From the NCBI GenBank assembly GCA_017853515.1, contig JAFMJK010000143.1, positions 1 through 5,904 on the forward strand: 5,904 nucleotides of DNA, given 5' to 3'. Both the position numbers and the translations under genes were made by a program. The stretch is from Chthoniobacterales bacterium (lineage in GTDB: Bacteria; Verrucomicrobiota; Verrucomicrobiia; Chthoniobacterales; JACTMZ01). Under the pieces are notes generated by a model. That model did not search any database, was not told where the DNA came from, and was given only the letters and a program-made list of their open reading frames with translations. Positions 1 through 5,635 of the stretch are shown here, one piece after another (the first letter of the stretch is position 1; each line of letters begins with the position of its first letter).

Positions 1-1
1 C

Positions 2-139
2 TTGGCCCAATGCGATGACCGGGCCCGTTGCACGCGCCTTTGCTACATCCTCACCTACCCGCTCCTGCTTGCCTACCTCATCGCTCCCATCTGGCCCCTG
101 CTGAACCGGGCGGCATCCGCTCTGCTCTCCGGCAATTGA
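2..139 (+). CDS. 3' end of an unrecognised, probably membrane-associated protein (5' truncated by window)
   Basis: The reading frame is open from the left edge to a TGA at 137-139 and gives the last 45 residues of a protein. About 80% of its codons end in G or C, as in the other genes of the window, which favours this frame over the competing frame starting at 28. The tail has a short polar, cysteine-containing stretch, then a hydrophobic run of roughly 20 residues (about residues 14-34 of the fragment, rich in Leu, Ile, Tyr and Pro), and ends in ...SALLSGN. This looks like a last transmembrane or membrane-anchoring helix. I do not recognise the family and infer no function. The gene converges on gatA, whose stop codon lies about 100 bases away. 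Confidence 0.5.
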   Translation: MAQCDDRARCTRLCYILTYPLLLAYLIAPIWPLLNRAASALLSGN

Positions 140-143
140 GCTG

Positions 144-170
144 GCACCGCGTGGGTGCACGGATGCACGC
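144..170. other. Competing short hairpins in the convergent gap (weak terminator candidate)
   Basis: The 96 bases between the two convergent stop codons hold overlapping 5-bp stems: GCACC/GGTGC (144-148 with 154-158), GCGTG/CACGC (149-153 with 166-170) and GTGCA/TGCAC (155-159 with 164-168). They exclude each other, and no T-run follows on either strand. A role in transcription termination is possible but weakly supported. Nothing else is visible between 140 and 235. Confidence 0.2.
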
Positions 171-235
171 AAGCGTATCGCAGCCGACCACTTTGTGCCC
201 GACGGGACCAGCCTCGAACCGCGCTCCGGCCAGCC

Positions 236-1663
236 TCAGGAAACCACGGCCGCCTCGTAGGCGCGGGCAATGCGCAGAAGGCGCGCTTCCTCGAAGGCGG
301 GAGCCATGATTTGCAGGCCGACGGGGAGTTTTTTGCCGTCGGTTTCGGTCTCGCCGCAGGGAATGCTGATGGCGCAGATGCCGGCCAGGTTGGCCGCGAT
401 GGTGAAGATGTCGGCCAGATACATCTGGAGCGGGTCGGCCATGCGTTCGCCGATTTTGAAAGCCGGCACGGGCGAGGTCGGCGAGAGCAATCCGTCGCAT
501 TTTTGGAAGGCTTCCTCGAAATCGCGCCGGATGAGGGTGCGGACTTTCTGCGCGCGGAGGTAATAGGCGTCGTAGTAGCCGCTGCTCAGCACGTAGGTGC
601 CGAGGATGATGCGGCGTTTGACTTCCTTGCCGAACCCCTCGCCGCGCGTGCGACCGTAGTGATCGGCCAAGTCGCGCGGCGCCTCGGCGCGCTTGCCGTA
701 GCGCACGCCGTCGAAACGCGCGAGGTTGGCCGAGGCCTCCGCCGTGGCGATGATGTAATAGTCGGCCACCGCGTATTTGGTGTGCGGCAGCGACACCTCG
801 ACGATCTCCGCGCCGAGGCCGCGATAAACCTCGATGGCCTCGCGCACGCGCGCGGCCACCTGCGGATCCATGCCGTCGACGAAATACTCTTTGGGCACGC
901 CGAGTTTCATGCCCTTCACGCCGTCGTTAAGAGTCGCGGAGTAATCCGGCACCGGAACGTCGAGCGAGGTGGAATCGAGCGGGTCGTGTCCGGCGATGGC
1001 CTGCAACACGAGCGCGGCGTCCTCCACCGTGTGGGTAAAGGGCCCGATCTGATCGAGCGACGAAGCAAAGGCAACCAATCCGTAGCGCGAGACGCGCCCG
1101 TAGCTCGGCTTCAGCCCGACACATCCGCACAGCGCGGCCGGTTGGCGGATCGATCCGCCGGTGTCCGTGCCGAGCGAGGCCAACGCCTCGTCCGCGGCGA
1201 CCACCGCGGCCGAGCCGCCGCTCGAACCGCCGGGGATACGCTCGGGATCACGCGGATTGCGCGTGATTTGGATGGCCGAGTTTTCCGTCGACGATCCCAT
1301 GGCGAACTCGTCCATGTTGGTGCGGCCGAAAGGAATCGCCCCCGCGTCGCGGAGCTTCTTGATGACGGTGGCGTCGTAAGGCGAGGTGTAGCCGGCCAGA
1401 ATTTTCGAGGCGCAACCGCAGGGGGCACCTTCGACATTGATCACGTCCTTGATGGCGACGGGAATCCCCCCGAGCGGAAGTTTCGTGTCCGCTTTTTCCG
1501 CCGCGGCACGGGCGCGCTCGTAGTCGCGCGAGAGATAACCTCCGACCTGCGGGTCGGTTTTTTCGATGGCAGCATTGACCGCGTCGAGCAGTTGGACCGG
1601 CGTGAGTTCGCCCGCCTGTATCATGCGGCGGGCCTTGGCGATGGTGAGTCCGGCGAGGTCCAT
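236..1663 (-). CDS. gatA: Aspartyl/glutamyl-tRNA(Asn/Gln) amidotransferase subunit A
   Basis: GatA is the glutaminase subunit of the cytoplasmic GatCAB complex. It releases ammonia from glutamine, which GatB uses to amidate Glu-tRNA(Gln) and, in some species, Asp-tRNA(Asn). The 475-residue product is close to the usual length of about 485. The amidase-signature core is intact: GIPVAIKD with Lys72, GGSSGGS at 145-151 with cis-Ser147, and DTGGSIRQPA with nucleophile Ser171. The 75- and 24-residue spacing matches the Lys-cisSer-Ser triad of known GatA proteins. The C-terminal block from about residue 389 (LSPTSPVPAF, then MYLADIFTIAANLAG) is also typical of GatA. The start ATG shares one base with the gatC stop (TGATG), and AAGGTGG lies upstream inside gatC, so translational coupling is likely. 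gatB does not follow; the next gene is convergent. Confidence 0.97.
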   Translation of the reverse strand: MDLAGLTIAKARRMIQAGELTPVQLLDAVNAAIEKTDPQVGGYLSRDYERARAAAEKADTKLPLGGIPVAIKDVINVEGAPCGCASKILAGYTSPYDATVIKKLRDAGAIPFGRTNMDEFAMGSSTENSAIQITRNPRDPERIPGGSSGGSAAVVAADEALASLGTDTGGSIRQPAALCGCVGLKPSYGRVSRYGLVAFASSLDQIGPFTHTVEDAALVLQAIAGHDPLDSTSLDVPVPDYSATLNDGVKGMKLGVPKEYFVDGMDPQVAARVREAIEVYRGLGAEIVEVSLPHTKYAVADYYIIATAEASANLARFDGVRYGKRAEAPRDLADHYGRTRGEGFGKEVKRRIILGTYVLSSGYYDAYYLRAQKVRTLIRRDFEEAFQKCDGLLSPTSPVPAFKIGERMADPLQMYLADIFTIAANLAGICAISIPCGETETDGKKLPVGLQIMAPAFEEARLLRIARAYEAAVVS

Positions 1664-1953
1664 CAGCTTTCCACCACCTTGGGGACAAGAAAGAGCCCGC
1701 TGCCGGAGTGCGGCGCATTGGCCGTGGCCTGCTCCTGCGTGAAGCCGCCGCGCGGGATGTCGGCGCGGAACACGTTATACACCGCCGAGGCGTGGGCGGT
1801 CGGCTCGATGCCGTCGACATTCACCTCGTTGAGCTGCGCGATATACGAAAGCACATGATCGAGCTGCGGCTGGAGCTCGGCGATTTCCTCGTCGGTCAGT
1901 TTGAGGCGGACCAAGTCGGCGACGTAGCGGACATCAAGTTGCGGGGCGCTCAT
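1663..1953 (-). CDS. gatC: Aspartyl/glutamyl-tRNA(Asn/Gln) amidotransferase subunit C
   Basis: GatC is the small subunit that wraps around the GatA-GatB interface and stabilises the amidotransferase. The product has 96 residues, the normal size. It shows the family's features in order: an N-terminal LDVRYVADLVRLKLTDEE helix, a second helix (LQPQLDHVLSYIAQLNEVNV), the DGIEPTAH turn, and a proline/glycine-rich C-terminal stretch ending in LFLVPKVVES. The ATG at 1953 is chosen because it begins just before the conserved helix and no good start lies immediately upstream. I see no Shine-Dalgarno sequence before it. The gene is 48 bases downstream of the reductase stop and overlaps gatA by one base. 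It may be cotranscribed with the reductase or have its own promoter in the gap. Confidence 0.95.
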   Translation of the reverse strand: MSAPQLDVRYVADLVRLKLTDEEIAELQPQLDHVLSYIAQLNEVNVDGIEPTAHASAVYNVFRADIPRGGFTQEQATANAPHSGSGLFLVPKVVES

Positions 1954-1993
1954 GGGAAAGCCGGATTGGTTAACTCCGTCGCGCGGTGATGTC

Positions 1994-2003
1994 GAAACGT
2001 TTC
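1994..2003. promoter_or_regulatory. Perfect 10-bp palindrome GAAACGTTTC, operator-like
   Basis: GAAACGTTTC reads identically on both strands. It overlaps the TGA stop of the reductase and lies about 41 bases upstream of the gatC ATG. A central CG flanked by A/T-rich half-sites resembles operators of LacI-family repressors, so it could control gatCA. It is short and partly coding, so chance is a real alternative. Confidence 0.25.
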
Positions 2004-2982
2004 AGTCGCCGAGCCGCAAAACCACTTTGCCGCCACCTTGGGCCGCGCGCGCCGCCGCGGCGGATACTTCGGCGATCGGGAATTCCGCGGCGATGCGCGG
2101 GGAAAAACATCCGGAGCCCGCCAAACGAAAAACCTCCCTGAACACCGAGCTCTTTGCCTCGTCCGAAACCGCGCGCAACCAGCGGGTCAGCCAGAAACCA
2201 CGGAAGTGCAAATCGCGGAAAATAAGAAATCCGTTGGGAATTTTGAGCGCTTCCCTGCTCATCGCGCCGTAGGTGACGAGCGTGGCCCCTTCGGCCAGCA
2301 GGCCGGCCAAACGCGTGGCCGATGCGCCGCCGACGGCGTTGAGGCCGAGCTTCGGCTTTGCGCCGCCGAGAATCGCGGCGGCCTCGTCCGCCATCCCCGG
2401 ACCATCGACCACCACGGCATCGGCGCCGAGATCGCGCAGCTCGCCGGCCGCTTCGGGACGACGCACAACATTCAGCGTCTTCCAGCCTTTGCGCTTGGCG
2501 ATTTCGATCACCGCACGGCCGACGGCAGAGGTCGCCGCGTTTTGCGCGATCCAATCGCCCGGACAAAGTCCGACAAAGTTGTGCAGCAGGCACCACGCGG
2601 TCGGCGGATTGACGCGCAGAAAGCAGGCCCGGCGCGCATCGATTCCGGCCGGCACGGCCACCAGATCGGCAACCGGCCAGTTGCCTTCCTCGCGCCAGGC
2701 CTTGCTGTCGACCAAGACAAGGCGTCCGATCCAAGAATCATCAACGCCCGCGCCAACCGAAACCACGCGCCCGCAGCCTTCGTTGCCGGGGACATCGGGC
2801 AAGGGACGGCTCTCGCCGTATTTGCCCTCGATCATATTGAGGTCGGCGGGGTTGATCGGAGCGCAGACCATGCGGACGCGCACTTCGCCGCGGCCCGGCG
2901 GCGGAAGGGAAATCTTCCGGCAAACCGTGACATCGGCAGGCGGGCCCGTGCGGGAGTAAAGAGCGGCCCTCGTTGCGTCCAT
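2002..2982 (-). CDS. MECR/ETR-type trans-2-enoyl-thioester reductase (zinc-free MDR family oxidoreductase)
   Basis: This is a medium-chain dehydrogenase/reductase resembling mitochondrial MECR and yeast Etr1, which reduce trans-2-enoyl-CoA or -ACP with NADPH in fatty-acid synthesis. The product has 326 residues, the size of mature family members. The N-terminal catalytic domain contains INPADLNMIEGKYG (about 43-56); Tyr55 aligns with the family's catalytic tyrosine. PGNEGCG follows at 66-71. The cofactor domain carries QNAATSAVGRAVIEIAK (147-163) and an NVVRRPE strand end (171-177), whose arginines suit NADPH. The C-terminal half has VTYGAMS and LIFRDLHFRGFWLTRW, both characteristic of MECR. 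Zinc ligands and the structural four-cysteine lobe are not apparent. The ATG at 2982 is preferred because family homology begins there; the open frame extends much further upstream but runs antisense to the sulfotransferase. The true substrate is inferred from family. Confidence 0.85.
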   Translation of the reverse strand: MDATRAALYSRTGPPADVTVCRKISLPPPGRGEVRVRMVCAPINPADLNMIEGKYGESRPLPDVPGNEGCGRVVSVGAGVDDSWIGRLVLVDSKAWREEGNWPVADLVAVPAGIDARRACFLRVNPPTAWCLLHNFVGLCPGDWIAQNAATSAVGRAVIEIAKRKGWKTLNVVRRPEAAGELRDLGADAVVVDGPGMADEAAAILGGAKPKLGLNAVGGASATRLAGLLAEGATLVTYGAMSREALKIPNGFLIFRDLHFRGFWLTRWLRAVSDEAKSSVFREVFRLAGSGCFSPRIAAEFPIAEVSAAAARAAQGGGKVVLRLGD

Positions 2983-2989
2983 TTCCCGA

Positions 2990-3016
2990 GGATGCCAGCA
3001 CGCCGCCTTGGCATCC
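2990..3016. promoter_or_regulatory. 8-bp inverted repeat with 11-base spacer in the divergent gap
   Basis: GGATGCCA (2990-2997) and TGGCATCC (3009-3016) are perfect inverted repeats separated by 11 bases, so half-site centres are about 19 bp apart, nearly two helical turns. The site begins 7 bases upstream of the reductase ATG and ends 47 bases before the chosen sulfotransferase ATG. It could be an operator bound by a dimeric regulator (the N11 spacing recalls LysR-type sites) or an mRNA hairpin in the reductase leader. No regulator gene lies in the window. Confidence 0.4.
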
Positions 3017-3063
3017 AGCTTCGCGCGCTTGCCCGCCAACGCCCCGCACCGCACACTGCGCGA

Positions 3064-3765
3064 ATGCTCGTCAGCCACGATCCGCCCTTCATGTTCGTTC
3101 ATATCGACAAGGCGGCGGGATCCAACATCCAGCACGCCCTCCGGCCGTTCATGAAGACGGCGAGCCGAAGCAAAATGCGCCGCTTGCTCGGGCTGCTCGG
3201 GCCGCTCAACCGCGCGGGCGGCCTTTACCGTCAGTTGGAATTTTCCGAACACGCACCGGCCAGCAGGGTCGAGGCCTGCCTGCCGCCGGAAGCTTACGCG
3301 CGGCTCTACAAATTCGCTTTTGTGCGCAATCCGTGGGACCGCCTTGTTTCGCGCCACGCCTACCTCTTGCGCAAAAAGGAACACGCGCACAGCGGCACCG
3401 TGAACAAACTCGGCAGCTTCGATGCCTACCTGCACTGGGAGCTGGGCAGAGGCCCGCACAACGGCGGCATGCGTCACCAAGCCGACTACGTCCTCGGAGC
3501 CGACGGCGACTTGATCGTGGACCGCATCGGTTATTTCGAAAGGTTGGAGGAGGACTTCGCCTCCATCTGCCGCCGCATCGGAGTCCCGGCCTCGCTGCCA
3601 CTCCCGAAAACCCACGCACCGCGCAAGGATTATCGCTCTTTTTACTCTGATGAGACCCGGGATCTGGTGGCCAAAGCTTACGACCGGGATATCCAGCTTT
3701 TTGGCTATTCGTTCCACGGACCTCCCGCCGGCCCGAATCAGGGCTTGTCAAAGACCGCATCTTGA
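3064..3765 (+). CDS. Sulfotransferase family protein (Sulfotransfer_2-like)
   Basis: The predicted enzyme would transfer sulfate from PAPS to an acceptor, usually a carbohydrate in this family; the acceptor is unknown. The 233-residue product has the expected 5'-phosphosulfate-binding loop near the N terminus, FVHIDKAAGSN (11-21), with Lys16 and Ser20. It also has the 3'-phosphate-binding segment FAFVRNPWDRLVSRHAYL (84-101), with Arg88 and Ser96. Later come the GYFERLEEDF segment, a KTHAPRKDYRSFYSDE block, and the usual ending AYDRDIQLFGYSF. The loop differs from the common HIPKTAGTS form at Pro, Thr and the distal positions. ATG 3064 fits family N termini; an in-frame ATG at 2992 would add 24 residues without recognisable similarity and would fall in the inverted repeat. 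No clear Shine-Dalgarno, signal peptide or membrane segment is visible. It stands alone among housekeeping genes. Confidence 0.85.
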   Translation: MLVSHDPPFMFVHIDKAAGSNIQHALRPFMKTASRSKMRRLLGLLGPLNRAGGLYRQLEFSEHAPASRVEACLPPEAYARLYKFAFVRNPWDRLVSRHAYLLRKKEHAHSGTVNKLGSFDAYLHWELGRGPHNGGMRHQADYVLGADGDLIVDRIGYFERLEEDFASICRRIGVPASLPLPKTHAPRKDYRSFYSDETRDLVAKAYDRDIQLFGYSFHGPPAGPNQGLSKTAS

Positions 3766-3861
3766 AGGATTCTACCCGGCCATTTCGCTCGGCCCCGACA
3801 GGGAACGCCGACCCCGAAACGGAAACTTAAACCGGAACCGAGGTATCCATAGTTAGTCTCC

Positions 3862-3880
3862 ATTCCGCCCGCGGCGGAAT
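3862..3880 (+). promoter_or_regulatory. Leader hairpin immediately upstream of rpsA start
   Basis: ATTCCGCC (3862-3869) and GGCGGAAT (3873-3880) form a perfect 8-bp stem with a CGC loop. It ends 7 bases before the rpsA ATG. The right arm, GGCGGAA, is the only purine-rich element at a plausible ribosome-binding distance, so the hairpin could hide a weak Shine-Dalgarno. E. coli rpsA is known to use a structured leader without a strong Shine-Dalgarno and to be repressed by S1 itself; a similar autoregulatory role here is inference. No convincing promoter is visible in the rest of the 122-base gap (3766-3887). Confidence 0.5.
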
Positions 3881-3887
3881 ACACGTT

Positions 3888-5576
3888 ATGACGCAAGTTC
3901 AAGAACTGATCGCCAACGCGACCAAACAATTCAAAGAAGGCAGCATTGTCAAAGGCCGCATTCTGGAAGTTCGCCCGCGCGAATTTCTCGTCGACATCAA
4001 CTACAAATCCGAAGGCACCATCCCCGCCACGGAATTCGACGACCCGTCGGAAGTCGCCGTGGGCGACGAAATCGAAGTCCTGCTCGTCCGCCTGGAAAAT
4101 GAGGACGGCATGGTCATCCTCTCCAAAGAGCGCGCCGCCTACCGGCAGAACTGGGACAAAATCAGCAAAGTTTTCCACGACGAAGGCATCATCAAGGGCC
4201 GCGTCAAAGCCGTGGTCAAAGGCGGTCTCATCGTCAACATCGGCGTCGAGGCCTTCCTGCCCTCCTCGCAGATCGACATCATCCCGCCGAAGGACCTCAA
4301 CCAATTCGTCGGCAACACCTACGATTTCAAGATCGTCAAACTCAGCGACGAACGCCGCAACGTCGTCCTCAGCCGCCGCGAACTCATCGAGCAGGAGCGC
4401 AGCGAAAAACGCCAGGAGTTCATGTCGAATACGGATGTCGGATCGATGGTCACCGGCACGGTGAAAAACCTGACCGACTTCGGCGCGTTCATCGACCTCG
4501 GCGGCATGGACGGACTCCTCCACATCACCGACATGACCTGGGGTCGCCTCACCCACCCGAGCGAACTCCTCAAGGTCGGCCAGGAAATCCAGCTCCAGGT
4601 CCTCGAGATCAACAAGGACAAGGAGCGCGTCTCCCTCGGCCTCAAGCAGACCACGGACAATCCGTGGGACAAAATCGAGGAGCGCTTCCCGACCGGCACC
4701 AAGGTCAAAGGCAAAATCACCAACCTCGTGCCCTACGGCGCGTTCGTGGAAATCGAACCCGGCGTCGAGGGCCTCATCCACGTCTCCGAACTTTCGTGGA
4801 CCAAGCGCATCACGCGCCCGTCCGACGTCCTCACCGCGGGACAGGAAGTCGAAGCCGTCGTGCTCGGCGTCAACAAGGACGAGCAGAAAATCTCGCTGGG
4901 TGTCCGTCAGCTCGAACCCAATCCGTGGGACGAGATCGAGCAGCGCTACATCATCGGCAAACAGGTCAAGGGCAAGGTCCGCAACATGACCGCCTACGGC
5001 GCGTTCGTCGAACTCGAGGAAGGCATCGACGGCATGGTGCACGTGTCCGACCTCAGCTGGACGCGCAAGATCAACCACCCGAGCGAAATCCTCAAAAAGG
5101 GCGACGACATCGAGGCGGTGGTCATCGACATCGACAAAGCCAACCAGCGCATCGCCCTCGGCGTCAAACAGCTCGACGAAGATCCGTGGAAGGAAATCGA
5201 CCGTCTCTACAAGATCGGCGATCTGGTCAAGGGCAAGGTCACCAAGCTGGCCAACTTCGGCGCATTCGTCTCGCTCGAGCACGACATCGACGGCCTCGTC
5301 CACATCTCGCAACTCAGCGAGGACCACGTGGCCAAGGTCAAAGACGTCATCAAAGTCGGCGACGACGTGGAAGCCCGCGTCATCAAGGTCGACAAAGTCG
5401 AGCGCCGCATCGGTCTTTCCATCAAGGCCGCCAACTACAGCGAAGAAGCCCTCCGCAAGGAGTCCGAAGCCATGGAGAGCACGATGCGCTCCGGCGAGGA
5501 AATGGTCGGCTTGGCCAAGGCCTTCGACGCCGCCGCGCTCGAGGAATACCGCCCGGGCGAAGGCAAAAAGAAATAA
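3888..5576 (+). CDS. rpsA: 30S ribosomal protein S1
   Basis: S1 binds single-stranded mRNA on the 30S subunit and helps load and unfold messages during initiation. The 562-residue product matches the length of six-domain S1 proteins (E. coli S1 has 557). Six S1/OB-fold domains can be read in order, roughly at residues 17-83, 99-165, 185-254, 271-341, 358-428 and 445-513. The first two are divergent, as expected for the ribosome-anchoring domains. Domains 3 to 6 carry the RNA-binding pattern V.G.V..(L/M)..(F/Y)GAF(V/I).L, followed by (D/E)G(L/M)(V/L/I)H(I/V)(S/T). An (N/D)PW(D/K)(K/E)I linker precedes domains 4, 5 and 6, with Trp260, Trp347 and Trp434 exactly 87 residues apart. The tail is charged and ends in GEGKKK. 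A hairpin precedes the ATG and no strong Shine-Dalgarno is present. A glutaredoxin-like gene follows on the same strand. Confidence 0.98.
   Translation: MTQVQELIANATKQFKEGSIVKGRILEVRPREFLVDINYKSEGTIPATEFDDPSEVAVGDEIEVLLVRLENEDGMVILSKERAAYRQNWDKISKVFHDEGIIKGRVKAVVKGGLIVNIGVEAFLPSSQIDIIPPKDLNQFVGNTYDFKIVKLSDERRNVVLSRRELIEQERSEKRQEFMSNTDVGSMVTGTVKNLTDFGAFIDLGGMDGLLHITDMTWGRLTHPSELLKVGQEIQLQVLEINKDKERVSLGLKQTTDNPWDKIEERFPTGTKVKGKITNLVPYGAFVEIEPGVEGLIHVSELSWTKRITRPSDVLTAGQEVEAVVLGVNKDEQKISLGVRQLEPNPWDEIEQRYIIGKQVKGKVRNMTAYGAFVELEEGIDGMVHVSDLSWTRKINHPSEILKKGDDIEAVVIDIDKANQRIALGVKQLDEDPWKEIDRLYKIGDLVKGKVTKLANFGAFVSLEHDIDGLVHISQLSEDHVAKVKDVIKVGDDVEARVIKVDKVERRIGLSIKAANYSEEALRKESEAMESTMRSGEEMVGLAKAFDAAALEEYRPGEGKKK
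4659..5441 (+). repeat. Three 261-nt in-frame repeat units encoding S1 domains 4-6 of rpsA
   Basis: Consecutive units start at 4659, 4920 and 5181, exactly 261 nt (87 codons) apart. Similarity is visible in the DNA as well as the protein: ATCCGTGG recurs near each unit start. CGGCGCGTTCGT recurs at 4736 and 4997, and CGGCGCATTCGT at 5258. A more diverged copy (CGGCGCGTTCAT at 4481, domain 3) is spaced 255 nt from the next. This is the normal S1 domain repetition, with linkers kept in register. Confidence 0.8.
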
Positions 5577-5586
5577 GGATCATTCT

Positions 5587-5621
5587 GCGCGGGCGGCGTT
5601 GACAAACGGCGCCGCCCGCGC
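5587..5621 (+). terminator. Strong GC hairpin after rpsA without a T-tract (possible terminator or mRNA-end structure)
   Basis: GCGCGGGCGGCG (5587-5598) pairs perfectly with CGCCGCCCGCGC (5610-5621), giving a 12-bp GC-only stem with an 11-base loop. It starts 10 bases after the rpsA stop and ends 14 bases before the glutaredoxin-like ATG. The following bases are AACCTCTCC, with no T-run, so a classical intrinsic terminator is incomplete. It could instead stabilise the 3' end of rpsA mRNA or reduce read-through into the next gene. Confidence 0.5.
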
Positions 5622-5635
5622 AACCTCTCCAAGAC

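Noticed and set aside
155..1858. 567-codon plus-strand open frame opposite gatA and gatC
   Set aside because: It is antisense to two clearly recognisable genes, has low-complexity Arg/Gly/Ala/His-rich content and matches no family I know. GC-rich codon usage explains the lack of stops.
2038..3063. Upstream extension of the sulfotransferase frame, including alternative ATG 2992
   Set aside because: The extension is antisense to the reductase and low in complexity. Family N termini start a few residues before the PAPS loop, consistent with ATG 3064, though 2992 is not formally excluded.
2983..3717. Upstream extension of the reductase frame to a 571-residue protein
   Set aside because: The extra N-terminal 245 residues run antisense to the sulfotransferase and show no domain. 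MECR similarity begins just after the ATG at 2982.
3745..3773. TTGTCA with 17-base spacer to GATTCT as an rpsA promoter
   Set aside because: The -10 candidate matches consensus at only three of six positions and the element overlaps the sulfotransferase 3' end; not strong enough to annotate.
3766..3861. Terminator between the sulfotransferase and rpsA
   Set aside because: Only 4-bp GGCC pairings are present around 3779-3794, with no T-run; no convincing hairpin.
3738..5327. 529-codon minus-strand open frame opposite rpsA, rich in Asp, Val, Phe and Glu
   Set aside because: Its periodic composition mirrors the S1 repeats read backwards. rpsA on the other strand is unambiguous.
5599..5604. Consensus-like -35 TTGACA in the hairpin loop before the glutaredoxin-like gene
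   Set aside because: The bases 17 positions downstream (AACCTC) do not resemble a -10 element, and the hexamer lies inside a strong hairpin; probably chance.
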